Assembly (NCBI GenBank): GCA_003214175.1
Contig: QCLZ01000001.1
Span: 124,001 to 188,000 of the forward strand
Direction: 5' to 3'
Source: Prochlorococcus sp. AG-418-I20
Lineage (GTDB): Bacteria; Cyanobacteriota; Cyanobacteriia; PCC-6307; Cyanobiaceae
Length of the DNA stretch: 64,000 nt
In this document: one piece after another, positions 16,868-25,690 of the stretch
Layout of the letters: each line of letters begins with the position of its first letter
Numbering within the stretch: the stretch's first letter is position 1
Position numbers and translations under genes: made by a program
Notes under the pieces: generated by a model
What the model was told of the DNA's origin: nothing
What the model saw: the letters and a program-made list of their open reading frames with translations, nothing else
The model's database searches: none

Positions 16868-18337
16868 TTAGAAATTATTTAGTGCTTCAGAAAAGGTTTT
16901 CCATAATTGATCTTGGTCTTCTAATCCAACTGATACTCTAATAAGGTGCGAGGGTATACCAAAACTTTCAGCCCAATCCAACTCGTCATAATGAGCTAGT
17001 AAAACATAAGGACAAACTAGAGTAAATTTTGTACCTAAACTAGGTCCTTTAGATACTTTTAGAGAATCATAAAATTTTTTAGCTTTGTTCAATCCTCCAT
17101 TTAATTCAAACGATAATAAGCAGCCGTATCCTCCATCAGAATTAAGTAAAGAATTAAAATTTGGACAATTTTCAGGATGGAAAATATTTTTAATCCCGCT
17201 ATGAGTCTCTAATCTTTTTTTTAATTCTAAACATGCTTTATTTTGTTCAAAAACTCTTTGATTTACATCTCTACTAACTTTCTCCAGATAAACTATATCT
17301 CCATCGGAAAGTATTGGAATAGTAATCTCGTTTAATGCATTTCTAAATTGATCAATCCATTTGCTTTTTGGATTTAGTATTAATGATCCGGCAAGAATAT
17401 CACCACTACCTGAAAAAATTTTTGTAAGTGAAGTAAAAACTATATCTGCATGTTCTATGGAATTTATATTTAAATTCGAACCAATTGTATCGTCAACAAT
17501 TAATGGAATATTTAGCTTTTTTGCAATTTTTGAAATTTTTTTAATGTTTACACATTTGAGCATTGGATTACTTGGAAGTTCAATAATTAATGCTGATGGA
17601 TTTATTCTTTTGATTTCTAATTCAATATCCGCGCAATTTTCTTCTGTAATTAACTTTGCTCCGTGAAAGATTTTCATGGGTAATTTAAGTACATCTACAT
17701 ATGGAAAACCAACTTGAAGTGTTGGTTTAGCTGGAAATAATTTATATATGATTTCTAATGATGTATGCAATGCAGACATTCCAGATGAAGTTAAGTGAAT
17801 ATAATTAGAGTTAATTTTTGTAGATTTAGAAATTCTATTTTTTATTCTTTGAGAACATTCATTTACGTAAGATTTTGGAGGGCAATCTTCAAGGCCTAGT
17901 TCTATAGCGGCGGCTCTTGAAGATAGACCAAGACCAGTATGCTGCCAAAAATATTTTGCATAAATACTTCCTTCTTTTTCAGTTATTAAGAAAGCTAAAT
18001 TATCTCTTTTTTCTATTAACGAGAATTGTTCAGAAGTATTTCTATCAATGTATTTTTTAGCTTTAAAAGCTATGCTTTCATTCGGATATGGCCAGACACT
18101 TTTATTGTTGTAGTAATTTTGCTTTTTTACTTTTTCGCATAATCTTTTCACTATGGGGTTTAGCCCGAATCGTGGGTAAATGGACTTCAATAAATTCATG
18201 CATTCTTGATCTTTTTCCTCGTAATTTATTACATCATTCCAAGTTGGTAATGCTACAGAAACGGCATGAATACTATCAGGAATTGCATATCCCAACTCTA
18301 AATTTTTCCATATAGGTTTTTTAAGTAAATCTCTCAA
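16868..18337 (-). CDS. long cystathionine gamma-synthase-type PLP enzyme, resembling the fungal form
   Basis: A 489-aa Cys/Met-metabolism PLP enzyme. A long N-terminal extension contains SIHAVSVALPTWNDVINYEE and YPRFGLNP, a pattern I associate with fungal cystathionine gamma-synthases, not the 380-residue bacterial MetB. The catalytic half has SSGMSALHT, ELPSNPMLKC, LIVDDTIGSN, and the PLP-lysine region FTSLTKIFSGSGDILAGS. The C-terminus has SVGLEDQDQLW. It probably uses an activated homoserine and cysteine. It lies next to a conventional paralogue (18341) and cysK. Enzyme class is sure; exact reaction is not. Confidence 0.8.
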   Translation of the reverse strand: MRDLLKKPIWKNLELGYAIPDSIHAVSVALPTWNDVINYEEKDQECMNLLKSIYPRFGLNPIVKRLCEKVKKQNYYNNKSVWPYPNESIAFKAKKYIDRNTSEQFSLIEKRDNLAFLITEKEGSIYAKYFWQHTGLGLSSRAAAIELGLEDCPPKSYVNECSQRIKNRISKSTKINSNYIHLTSSGMSALHTSLEIIYKLFPAKPTLQVGFPYVDVLKLPMKIFHGAKLITEENCADIELEIKRINPSALIIELPSNPMLKCVNIKKISKIAKKLNIPLIVDDTIGSNLNINSIEHADIVFTSLTKIFSGSGDILAGSLILNPKSKWIDQFRNALNEITIPILSDGDIVYLEKVSRDVNQRVFEQNKACLELKKRLETHSGIKNIFHPENCPNFNSLLNSDGGYGCLLSFELNGGLNKAKKFYDSLKVSKGPSLGTKFTLVCPYVLLAHYDELDWAESFGIPSHLIRVSVGLEDQDQLWKTFSEALNNF

Positions 18338-18340
18338 TTT

Positions 18341-19504
18341 TCAGAATTTATTTAAAGCAAATAAAATGTCCGAGATTAAATCGTTTGTATCTTCACATCC
18401 AATTGATAATCTAACAAGAGCATCATCTATCCCTAGTAGATGTTTTGTTTTGTCATCAACAGAAGCATGAGTCATCGTTGCAGGGTGACAAATTAAACTT
18501 TCAACTCCTCCAAGGCTTTCTGCTAGCGAGAAATATTTGAGAGATTTGCAAAATTTAAAAGTATCCTCTTTATTTAAATTTAATTTAAGGGTGATCATTG
18601 AACCTCCAGATTTCATTTGCGATTTTGCTAAATTAAATTGAGGATGTTCTTGGTTAAAAGGGTAAATTACTTTACTAATTATTTTATGATTACCTAATTC
18701 TTTGGAAATAAATTCTGCACTTTTAGTTTGTTGTTCGATTCTTAAAGGAAGAGTTTTTACTCCTCTCGTAATGAGCCAACTATCAAAAGGAGATGGTTGA
18801 AGCCCGAGAGCTTTTTGAGAGAAAAGCATTTTACTATTCCATTCCTCATTATTTGTCAGTACTGCTCCGCCAAGTGCGTCACTATGTCCATTTATGAATT
18901 TTGTTGTGCTTACAACCGATAGTGTTGCACCAAGGTCCAATGGTTTTTGAATAAGCGCTGTAGAAAATGTGTTGTCTACAACTACTGGTATTTCGAGTTT
19001 ATTAGCTTCATCACAAATCGCCTTAATATCAAGTACCTTTAAAAGTGGATTAGTTGGACTTTCTAGCCATATCAAGGTTGGCTCGACGTTTGAAATCTTT
19101 TTGATATTATTTTCGTTTGTAAAATCTGTGTATAAAACTTCTAGTCCAAATTTCTTGAAAACTTTTTCGAACATCCTCACTGTACAACCATAGAGATTTG
19201 ACTCGCAGAGTATCTTGTCACCTGATTTTAGTGTTGATGAAATTGCAGTTACCGCGCTAATTCCAGATCCAAAAACTGTACAGTGTTTAGAGTCTTCTAT
19301 TGATTTAAGAATGTTTTCTAGAATTCTAAAGTTTGGATTGCCTGATCTGGTGTAGTCGAAATTATCTTTATTTCCATGTTTGAAAGTAGATGTAGAAAAA
19401 ATAGGAGGCATAACGCATCCAGTTCCTTCTGCAAATGTTTCCCCATGGTGAATAGATAAGGTCTTAAAACCTGGCTTTTTTATATTATTTTCCTTATTTC
19501 CCAT
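18341..19504 (-). CDS. metB: cystathionine gamma-synthase / beta-lyase family PLP enzyme
   Basis: A 387-aa conventional member of the Cys/Met PLP family. Visible are the N-terminal HHGETF, PPIFSTSTF, Tyr/Arg phosphate site DYTRSGNPNFRILE, SGISAVTA, LESPTNPLLKVLDI, VVDNTFSTA, and the PLP lysine in VVSTTKFINGHSDALGGAV. The C-terminus has ESLGGVESLICHPATMTHAS and VRLSIGCEDTNDLI. It probably makes or cleaves cystathionine in methionine synthesis. The neighbouring long paralogue leaves open which is MetB and which is MetC. The two genes are separated by only 3 bases. Confidence 0.85.
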   Translation of the reverse strand: MGNKENNIKKPGFKTLSIHHGETFAEGTGCVMPPIFSTSTFKHGNKDNFDYTRSGNPNFRILENILKSIEDSKHCTVFGSGISAVTAISSTLKSGDKILCESNLYGCTVRMFEKVFKKFGLEVLYTDFTNENNIKKISNVEPTLIWLESPTNPLLKVLDIKAICDEANKLEIPVVVDNTFSTALIQKPLDLGATLSVVSTTKFINGHSDALGGAVLTNNEEWNSKMLFSQKALGLQPSPFDSWLITRGVKTLPLRIEQQTKSAEFISKELGNHKIISKVIYPFNQEHPQFNLAKSQMKSGGSMITLKLNLNKEDTFKFCKSLKYFSLAESLGGVESLICHPATMTHASVDDKTKHLLGIDDALVRLSIGCEDTNDLISDILFALNKF

Positions 19505-19528
19505 TATTTTTAAAAATAAGAATTAAAT

Positions 19529-19560
19529 TAAATCTCTCATTTTTTTTAATGAGAGATTTA
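19529..19560. terminator. perfect 13-bp AT-rich hairpin between rpsD and metB
   Basis: Arms 19529-19541 (TAAATCTCTCATT) and 19548-19560 are exactly complementary around a 6-base T loop. It lies between the rpsD stop (19582) and the start of the downstream metB gene (19504). On the minus strand it is followed by AATTTAATTC, a weak T-rich stretch, so it may end part of the rpsD transcript or act as a processing or stability element. Structure seen; role inferred. Confidence 0.5.
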
Positions 19561-19581
19561 ATAATCCAAAGAAAAGTAGTA

Positions 19582-20190
19582 TTAAACTTTTCTTGAATAA
19601 TATTCGACAACTAGTAGTTCGTTTATTTCAAGAGCCACCCACTCTCTATCGCATTTCCCATTTATTTTTCCCGATAATTTAGGCTTGTCTAAATCAAGAT
19701 GAGGTGGGACATTTGCTAAGCCAGGGAATTCTATATTACCTTCTACAAGTTTTTTGCTTGCTTTGTTTTCTTTAATTCCGATTACATCGCCTGATTTGCA
19801 TTGATAACCAGCAATATCAAGAACCTTTCCATTAACGGTTACATGGCCATGATTTACTAATTGTCTTGAGCCTGGAATGGTACCTCCAAAACCTAATCTA
19901 AAACAAACATTATCAAGTCTGTTTTCTAAAAGTCTTAGTAGGTTAGTACCTGTAGATCCTTCTTGAGCTCTAGCTTTTTTCACATAACGTACTAGTTGTT
20001 TTTCAGAAACTCCATAATTAAACCTAAGTTTCTGCTTTTCTTCTAGACGAATTGCATATTCTGATCGCTTGCGACGGGCTTGGCCGTGCTGACCTGGAGG
20101 ATTAGACTTCTTTGAAGCTTTCCTGGTGAGACCTGGTAGTTCTCCCAAGCGACGCGTAACCCTTAATCTGGGGCCGCGGTATCTTGACAT
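19582..20190 (-). CDS. rpsD: 30S ribosomal protein S4
   Basis: A 202-aa S4 protein: [20 protein letters not shown] at the N-terminus, [11 protein letters not shown], and the S4 RNA-binding domain with [31 protein letters not shown] and [11 protein letters not shown]. It nucleates assembly of the 30S 5' domain. As in other cyanobacteria and plastids it stands apart from the rpsM-rpsK-rpoA cluster and lacks zinc cysteines. The 96-base divergent region to yidD must carry its promoter. Confidence 0.98.
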   Translation of the reverse strand: MSRYRGPRLRVTRRLGELPGLTRKASKKSNPPGQHGQARRKRSEYAIRLEEKQKLRFNYGVSEKQLVRYVKKARAQEGSTGTNLLRLLENRLDNVCFRLGFGGTIPGSRQLVNHGHVTVNGKVLDIAGYQCKSGDVIGIKENKASKKLVEGNIEFPGLANVPPHLDLDKPKLSGKINGKCDREWVALEINELLVVEYYSRKV

Positions 20191-20286
20191 AATTTTAAAT
20201 TAAATAGAAATTTGCAATAAATTGGATAATTGATTAAATTCAATTAAACTAAATTATTACTAGAAATATTATTTTACATCATTAAA

Positions 20287-20523
20287 GTGTTCAAAACTAT
20301 TAATAAAGCAATTACTTCTATACTTCTTTTAACGATTTCATTTTATCAAAAGTGGTTTTCTCCTTTTTTCGGACCAAGATGTAGATTTATTCCAAGTTGC
20401 AGCACTTATGGATATGAGGCAATTACTAGACATGGTCCTTGGAAGGGAGGGTGGTTAACTTTAAGAAGATTAAGCAGATGTCATCCTTTAACTCCCTGTG
20501 GATGTGACCCTGTGCCTGACTAA
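20287..20523 (+). CDS. yidD: membrane protein insertion efficiency factor YidD
   Basis: A 78-aa YidD (haemolytic-protein-like) family member. The N-terminal hydrophobic/amphipathic helix is followed by FYQKWFSPFFGPRCRF, PSCSTYGYEAITRHGP, GGWLTLRRLSRCHPLTPCGCDPVP, with the conserved Cys set. It assists YidC-dependent membrane protein insertion at the inner face of the membrane. The start is GTG at 20287, first gene of a plus-strand run with the glutaredoxin-like gene and murE. No rnpA or yidC neighbour is present here. Confidence 0.95.
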   Translation: MFKTINKAITSILLLTISFYQKWFSPFFGPRCRFIPSCSTYGYEAITRHGPWKGGWLTLRRLSRCHPLTPCGCDPVPD

Positions 20524-20527
20524 ATGA

Positions 20528-20830
20528 ATGAAAATATTTATTTTTGTTAGGCAGGGATGTTGCCTTTGTGATTCATTAAAAAACAAACTGGCAAAAATAA
20601 ATCTTAATGAGTTATTTCCAAATCTAGAGGCGCTTAAAGAAATTGATATTGATAGGGTCGATTTATATAAAGATGAATACAAAAAATATGACCATGAAGT
20701 ACCCGTTATTGCTGTTGAAGGAATTAGGTCCAAGGAGATTATAGAATTGCCTCGTATTTCTCCAAGATTAAAAGATGATCAATTAAAGAATTGGTTTCAA
20801 AAAAATATTAGTACCATTCTGGAGAAATAA
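20528..20830 (+). CDS. glutaredoxin-like (DUF836-type) protein
   Basis: A 100-aa thioredoxin-fold protein. MKIFIFVRQGCCLCDSLKN gives a strand followed by a C-x-x-C (C11/C14; CCLC) at the helix start. The cis-Pro motif is in HEVPVIAVEG. This matches the small glutaredoxin-like DUF836 family. The redox partner is unknown. It starts 4 bases after the yidD stop and ends 9 bases before murE, so it is probably co-expressed with both. Confidence 0.82.
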   Translation: MKIFIFVRQGCCLCDSLKNKLAKINLNELFPNLEALKEIDIDRVDLYKDEYKKYDHEVPVIAVEGIRSKEIIELPRISPRLKDDQLKNWFQKNISTILEK

Positions 20831-20839
20831 TTTTTTTAT

Positions 20840-22375
20840 ATGAGATCTATAAAATTACATAAACTCTTAGATTTGGTAGGAATTATTCCTTCATTAGATT
20901 TAATCGATCATGAAATCAATAATATTTCTTTTAACTCTAAAGAAGTACAAAAAGGAACTTTATTTTTAGGTATGCCTGGTTTAAATGTTGATGGAGGAAA
21001 ATATTGTATTGAGGCAATTAAAAATGGCGCGGAGGCTGCCATTATTGGCCCTGCTGCAAAAGAGAAAATTAGATCTATTGATCGAGAAAGGATTTTGGTT
21101 ATTGAGGATAATTTAGATTATATTTTTGGTCAAATAGTCGCTGAGTTTTGGAATAGGCCCTCAAGAAAACTAAAACTTATTGGTGTTACGGGTACAAATG
21201 GAAAAACGACAATTACTTTTTTATTGGAATATCTTTTAAAAAAATTAGGGAAAAAGACTGCATTATTTGGTACCTTGTTCAATAGATGGCCTGGCTTCTC
21301 TGAGGTAGCTTCTCATACAACTGATTTCGCCGATAAGCTTCAAAAGAAATTAAATGCTGCTGTTGAGGCAGAATCTGAATTCGCGATATTAGAAGTAAGT
21401 TCTCATTCTATTGCTCAAAATAGGATATCAGGCTGCGAATTCGAGGCGGCTATTTTTACTAATTTAACTCAAGATCATCTTGATTATCACTTAGATATGG
21501 AATCATATTTTCAAACAAAAAGAAAATTATTTTTCCCACCTTACTTAAATGAAAAAGATGGAATTTGTGTATTAAATCATGATGACCATTGGATATCTAA
21601 ATTATCATCTGATCCTGAAAAAAGATCTTCATTAGTCTCTACAAAGATAACTGAAAGCGAATTTGAAAATGATGATTTTTTTTTCGTAACAGATAAAAAA
21701 TTTACTGAAAGTGGTTCCACCTGTATTTTTCATACACCTAGTGAAAAAATTCAACTTTTTGTTCCACTTGTCGGTGAATTTAATTTAATGAATGCGATTC
21801 AAGCAATAACAATTTTGTATAAACTTAATTTTTCTTTAAAAGATCTATCAAAGTTAATACAATCTTTCCCTGGTGCTCCTGGGAGAATGGAGAAAATACA
21901 AATTGATAATAATGAAGTTTCAAGATCTCTTCCAACAGTAATTGTTGATTATGCCCACACTCCTGATGGATTAAAAAAAGTTTTGCAATCAATTAAAAAA
22001 CTTTGTGAAGGGAAACTAATTACTGTTTTTGGCTGTGGCGGAGATCGTGATCGTAGTAAAAGGCCTTTAATGGGATCAATAGCTGAAGAGTTTTCTGATC
22101 AACTTTTTATAACATCAGATAATCCAAGATCAGAAGAACCGCAAAAGATAGTAAATGATATTTTGATGGGTATTAAAAAAAGAGAAAAAATAACAATTGA
22201 GATTGATAGATTTAAAGCAATAAATGAATCTATTAAATTTGCCAATAAAGAAGATATTGTTTTAATTGCAGGCAAAGGACATGAAGACTACCAAATTCTC
22301 AATGATAAAGTTATTAATTTTGATGATAGAAAAATAGCTTATAAATTATTAAAAGAAAAAATTAAATCTCAATAA
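20840..22375 (+). CDS. murE: UDP-N-acetylmuramoyl-tripeptide synthetase (meso-diaminopimelate adding)
   Basis: A 511-aa Mur ligase. The N-terminal domain has the ISFNSKEVQKGTLFLGMPG uridine site. The ATP P-loop GVTGTNGKTT is near residue 115, followed by SSHSIAQNRI, FTNLTQDHLDYH, and C-terminal VDYAHTPDGL and CGGDRDRSKRPLMG. The acceptor signature DNPR (in TSDNPRSEEP) indicates meso-diaminopimelate rather than lysine, as expected for a Gram-negative-type cyanobacterial wall. GKGHEDYQ lies at the end. Confidence 0.96.
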   Translation: MRSIKLHKLLDLVGIIPSLDLIDHEINNISFNSKEVQKGTLFLGMPGLNVDGGKYCIEAIKNGAEAAIIGPAAKEKIRSIDRERILVIEDNLDYIFGQIVAEFWNRPSRKLKLIGVTGTNGKTTITFLLEYLLKKLGKKTALFGTLFNRWPGFSEVASHTTDFADKLQKKLNAAVEAESEFAILEVSSHSIAQNRISGCEFEAAIFTNLTQDHLDYHLDMESYFQTKRKLFFPPYLNEKDGICVLNHDDHWISKLSSDPEKRSSLVSTKITESEFENDDFFFVTDKKFTESGSTCIFHTPSEKIQLFVPLVGEFNLMNAIQAITILYKLNFSLKDLSKLIQSFPGAPGRMEKIQIDNNEVSRSLPTVIVDYAHTPDGLKKVLQSIKKLCEGKLITVFGCGGDRDRSKRPLMGSIAEEFSDQLFITSDNPRSEEPQKIVNDILMGIKKREKITIEIDRFKAINESIKFANKEDIVLIAGKGHEDYQILNDKVINFDDRKIAYKLLKEKIKSQ

Positions 22376-22456
22376 ATTTTCCTAATCAAATAAGAAAGAT
22401 CTTTACGCAAATCACAAGAAAAGTTTCTTAGAATCAATAGAGTTATTATTAATAAA

Positions 22457-23161
22457 ATGAAAGGCTTAGCCTTAGTTGTAGGCGCAGGTGGAATTGGAAC
22501 GCAAATAGCTAAAGATCTGAGTGAAAATGAAAAAGATTTAGATGTTGTTTTGTGTGGAAGAAAAAGTGAATTTAATTCTTTTTGGGAATTAGATATAGAG
22601 GATTCTCAATCCCTTTTGCAGCTGAAAAATAAAATATCAAATTATTCTTCGAAATTAAGATTGGTTATTAACGCTACAGGGAGACTTCATAGTGATTCTC
22701 TTCAACCAGAAAAAAGATTACAACATCTTGATAAAAAAAATATGATTCAAAGTTTTTCAATAAATGCCTTTTCTCCTATTTTATTAGCTAAAACTATTGA
22801 AGAATTTATTCCAAAAGATCTTGATTTTAATTTTGCAAGTATTAGTGCAAGAGTTGGAAGCATTGGAGATAATCAAACTGGGGGTTGGTATTCATATAGA
22901 GCTGCAAAATCAGCACAAAATCAGTTTTTTAAATCTTTAAGTATTGAGTGGGCTAGACGTTTCCCAAAGGCTACTATTACATTGCTTCATCCAGGGACAG
23001 TAGATACTGATTTATCAAGACCTTTTCATAAATTTGTTCCAGAGCATAAATTATTTAGTAAAGAAAAATCCTCCCAATTTTTAATCAATATTATTAAAAA
23101 TCAATCACCAGAATCTACAGGAAAATTTATTGCATGGGACAACTCGGAGATACCTTGGTAA
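22457..23161 (+). CDS. short-chain dehydrogenase/reductase (CsgA-like SDR)
   Basis: A 234-aa Rossmann-fold SDR. The cofactor motif GAGGIGTQIAKDL is at residues 9-21, then CGRKSEF, VINATG, and the catalytic Tyr-Lys pair in YSYRAAKSAQN, with a Ser in FASISARVG. HPGTVDTDLSRP follows. This short SDR type resembles the C-factor/CsgA group. The substrate is unknown. It follows murE after 81 bases and probably has its own promoter or a read-through transcript. Confidence 0.85.
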   Translation: MKGLALVVGAGGIGTQIAKDLSENEKDLDVVLCGRKSEFNSFWELDIEDSQSLLQLKNKISNYSSKLRLVINATGRLHSDSLQPEKRLQHLDKKNMIQSFSINAFSPILLAKTIEEFIPKDLDFNFASISARVGSIGDNQTGGWYSYRAAKSAQNQFFKSLSIEWARRFPKATITLLHPGTVDTDLSRPFHKFVPEHKLFSKEKSSQFLINIIKNQSPESTGKFIAWDNSEIPW

Positions 23162-23280
23162 ATCAAATTATCTTGTAAAATCGCAACCTTCCTTGAGGTT
23201 TCACTTGAATGATTTCGGACCATACAATTTTTTAAAAGATAATTTATTATTTATGAAGAATTTAGTATTTTTCTATCCAA

Positions 23281-23310
23281 GCCCTCACTAATGTGGAGGC
23301 ACCTTTTTGA
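23281..23310 (+). terminator. weak hairpin plus T-run after the SDR gene
   Basis: GCCCTCAC / GTGGAGGC (23281-23288 / 23293-23300) can pair with one mismatch and one wobble around a TAAT loop, followed shortly by TTTTT. It is 120 bases after the SDR stop, in the 178-base gap before the convergent cystine lyase gene. A second small hairpin AACCT / AGGTT is at 23185-23200. This might end the SDR mRNA or a short RNA from the gap. Confidence 0.35.
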
Positions 23311-23339
23311 AAGTTGCAAACAAAATCACAATAAAGAAG

Positions 23340-24509
23340 CTAAAGTTTTTTTATTTCTTCAACAAGTAAATCAATCTCATCTTCCGTAGTCATTTGATGT
23401 ACGCATGCTCTAAACCATTTTGGATCTTCTAAAACTCTTATCCAAATTTTTTTTTCTCCTAGTTCCTTCACAAATTTATCCTTATCTTCAATATTTTCAA
23501 TATTAAAACTTACTATCCCATTTAAGTACTTTTTTTCTAAAACTAATTCAATTTCTTTTAATTGATTTAATTCATCCCAAAGTTTCTGACTTAATCTTTT
23601 GATATGTTTGCTTTTTTCTTTTTCAGAGCAGTCTTTATCCAAAAGATCTAAAGAATTACGAAGCCCAGCAAGTAAAGGAATGCAAGATGTAGCTACTTCA
23701 AATTTCCTTGCATCATCATGAAAAAGATTATCTGAAGGTTCATAAATGCCTTGTTCTTTTTTTAATGATTTCCAACCAATTATTGTTGGATCTGTTTCAT
23801 GAATAAATCTATCTGAGACATAAATGGCTCCAAGTCCTTCTGGTCCACATGCCCATTTATGAGAAGTTATTGAATATAAATCAGAATAAAAAACTTCTTT
23901 TTCAATATTTATTTGCCCAAAGGTTTGAGCACCATCAACTAGTAAATAAGAATCTTCTCGATTATTTTTTAATTCGATAGAAATTTGTTTTAAAGGAATT
24001 TTATATCCAAAGTTCCATAAAATATGAGAAATTATTAGGATTTTAGTCTTACTATTTAGATTTTTCAAAATCTCTAAAATTATATTTTCGTCGTTTAGAT
24101 TTTTAATTTTTTGGATTGGCAAAATTTTGAATATTAATTTATTTCTTCTGCAAAATTCTCGACTTGCAGCCACTACTCCAGGATGTTCACAGTCACTTAT
24201 TAACAACTCTTCTCCCTCTTCTACTTTTATTCCCCAAAAGGGCAAAATCATACCGGAAGAGATATTTTCTGTAAAAGCTACATTCTTTGAATTGACACCT
24301 AATTTTTGCGCAATGATTCTTTTTGTGGTCAATATTTCTTTGTAAATAAAAGGCCACATATCATTGGTAAATGGTCCTAAATCTTGGATAATTTCCCAAG
24401 TTTTGACTATTGCTTCTAGAGAAGATTTTGGTAACGGTCCTTGACCACCATAGTTGAAATAATACTTATTTTTTAATGCTGGTATTTGATCTCTTAGATT
24501 ATTTCTCAT
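23340..24509 (-). CDS. class V aminotransferase-fold PLP enzyme, probable L-cysteine/cystine C-S lyase
   Basis: A 389-aa class V aminotransferase-fold enzyme. The N-terminal YYFNYGGQGPLPKSSL is the pattern I associate with cyanobacterial cystine lyase (C-DES). Further motifs are TENISSGMILPFWG, SDCEHPGVVAAS, LLVDGAQTFGQI for the PLP pyridine Asp, and SITSHKWACGPEGLGAIYV with the Schiff-base Lys. C-DES releases a persulfide/sulfide from cystine and can feed Fe-S assembly. Cysteine desulfurase or isopenicillin-epimerase-like activity cannot be excluded. The ATG is at 24509. Confidence 0.8.
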   Translation of the reverse strand: MRNNLRDQIPALKNKYYFNYGGQGPLPKSSLEAIVKTWEIIQDLGPFTNDMWPFIYKEILTTKRIIAQKLGVNSKNVAFTENISSGMILPFWGIKVEEGEELLISDCEHPGVVAASREFCRRNKLIFKILPIQKIKNLNDENIILEILKNLNSKTKILIISHILWNFGYKIPLKQISIELKNNREDSYLLVDGAQTFGQINIEKEVFYSDLYSITSHKWACGPEGLGAIYVSDRFIHETDPTIIGWKSLKKEQGIYEPSDNLFHDDARKFEVATSCIPLLAGLRNSLDLLDKDCSEKEKSKHIKRLSQKLWDELNQLKEIELVLEKKYLNGIVSFNIENIEDKDKFVKELGEKKIWIRVLEDPKWFRACVHQMTTEDEIDLLVEEIKKL

Positions 24510-24544
24510 GGAAAGTTATTTTGTATTTTCAAATCTTGAATTTT

Positions 24545-25340
24545 TTAAATATTGCCTACTAAAGTTACTGTTCTAAATTCAATGTCCTCAATTACTTTCC
24601 AAGGTTCAGAACTCCTTTCTGCAAATTTTAAATTTTTAAATCCTAGTTCTTTAAAATCACCTATAAACTCTGGCTCATACCATGCTCCACTAATACATCC
24701 TGACCATAAATCATGATCATTTTGCAATCTTAAAGGAACTTTTTTGTTAGAAACGATATCGCTAATTGCAATTCTTCCATTATCGTTTAAAACTCTTTTT
24801 ATGTTATTTAGAAGGTTATTATCTAGATTCTGGACTTACCAAGTTTAAAACGCAATTACTTAAAATAATATCAACTGATTTATCTGCGATTAATGGATTT
24901 AAATCTTTATCTAATTCATCAAGTTTTTCAATTGAACCTTCTAGAAATTCTGTATTGTTGAAACCTATATTTTTTGTAACTTCTTTTGAGGCTGATCTAG
25001 ATAAAGAAAGCATGTCAGGATTCTGATCAACTCCAATAACTTTTCCTTCTTTCCCAACAATTTGGGCACAAATAAAAGCATTTTTGCCACTACCACTTCC
25101 AAGATCTAAGACAATATCATTTTTTTGAACATATTTTGTTGGATCACCACATCCATAGTCCCTTTCTATAACCTCTTTAGGAATTGCCTCAAGTAAAACG
25201 GGATTGAAACCAACTGGTGTACAAAGACAACTTTCTTGTTTTAGTGCGGCTGAACCATATCTTTCTTGAATCGCATCTTTATGATCGAAATTACTAGTTT
25301 CTTTATTTGAGGGATTTGCATTACAGCAACTTTCAGACAT
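24545..25340 (-). pseudogene. arsenite-methyltransferase-like SAM methyltransferase, frameshifted
   Basis: Two reading frames together encode one SAM methyltransferase. From ATG 25340 (MSESCC) the first frame runs through SAM motif DLGSGSGKNAF and SNCVLNLVSPESR to TAA at 24819-24821. One base further along, the next frame is open from about 24826 and continues the same fold (LLNNIKRVLNDNG, IAISDIV, SGAWYEPEFIGDFKELGF) to 24545. Removing one T at 24821 would restore a single frame. The family is the UbiE/ArsM-like group with Cys-containing N-terminus (CLCTPVGFNP). The end at VTLVGNI looks early, as relatives often carry a further C-terminal domain. It may be a pseudogene, a sequencing error or a +1 frameshift. 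Confidence 0.72.
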
Positions 25341-25370
25341 ATTTTTTAAAGGACTCTCGGTAAATATAGC

Positions 25371-25398
25371 CAAAAAAAAAGCCCCTTAAGTAGGGGCA
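25371..25398 (-). terminator. intrinsic terminator after the DUF4278 gene
   Basis: A GCCCC / GGGGC stem (25381-25385 / 25394-25398 on the plus strand, extended weakly by TT/AA) is followed on the minus strand by nine T (plus-strand A-run 25372-25380). It starts 20 bases after the DUF4278 stop at 25418, and so separates it from the methyltransferase gene. It is one of the few GC-rich, textbook terminators in the window. Confidence 0.85.
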
Positions 25399-25417
25399 TC
25401 TGTTTTGTTAAATTAAA

Positions 25418-25591
25418 TTAATTAGTGTAATTTACACCTCTGTAATTTAATTCTGCCTTTTCATTAATTGAAGAAGCGTCAGCCATTCTATTGGTGTATA
25501 CGTTTCTTCTGTAGGTAAGTTCAACTAGTTGCTTTTTAGCAGCCTTTTTGTTTTGAACGTAGTTTTTACCTCTGTAAGTTAATGTAGTCAT
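25418..25591 (-). CDS. DUF4278 small protein with YRG-x-x-Y motifs
   Basis: A 57-aa basic protein with the repeated cyanobacterial motif at both ends: LTYRGKNY at the start and LNYRGVNY at the end, plus LTYRRNVY in the middle. This is the DUF4278 pattern. I prefer ATG at 25591 (MTTLTYRG), because the 12 further residues upstream, from ATG 25627, lack family similarity, though they remain possible. Function is unknown; such small proteins are often stress- or light-responsive in marine cyanobacteria. A strong terminator follows and a candidate promoter lies 100 bases upstream. Confidence 0.75.
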   Translation of the reverse strand: MTTLTYRGKNYVQNKKAAKKQLVELTYRRNVYTNRMADASSINEKAELNYRGVNYTN

Positions 25592-25690
25592 GTTTCGATG
25601 TGACAAAACGGCCATCCCCCGTTCCATGGTATGACTCGAACTGCGCCCTACTTAGAGGGTGAACGAAAAAGTAGCTATTGCTACAAAATT

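Noticed and set aside
24766-25026. 86-residue plus-strand ORF across the methyltransferase frameshift
   Set aside because: It is antisense to well-recognised methyltransferase sequence and has no support of its own.
25630-25690. tRNA-like pieces on the minus strand upstream of DUF4278 (GTTCGAGTC and two hairpins)
   Set aside because: The T-arm stem does not pair, arm spacing is wrong and there is no acceptor stem. At most a degenerate tRNA relic.
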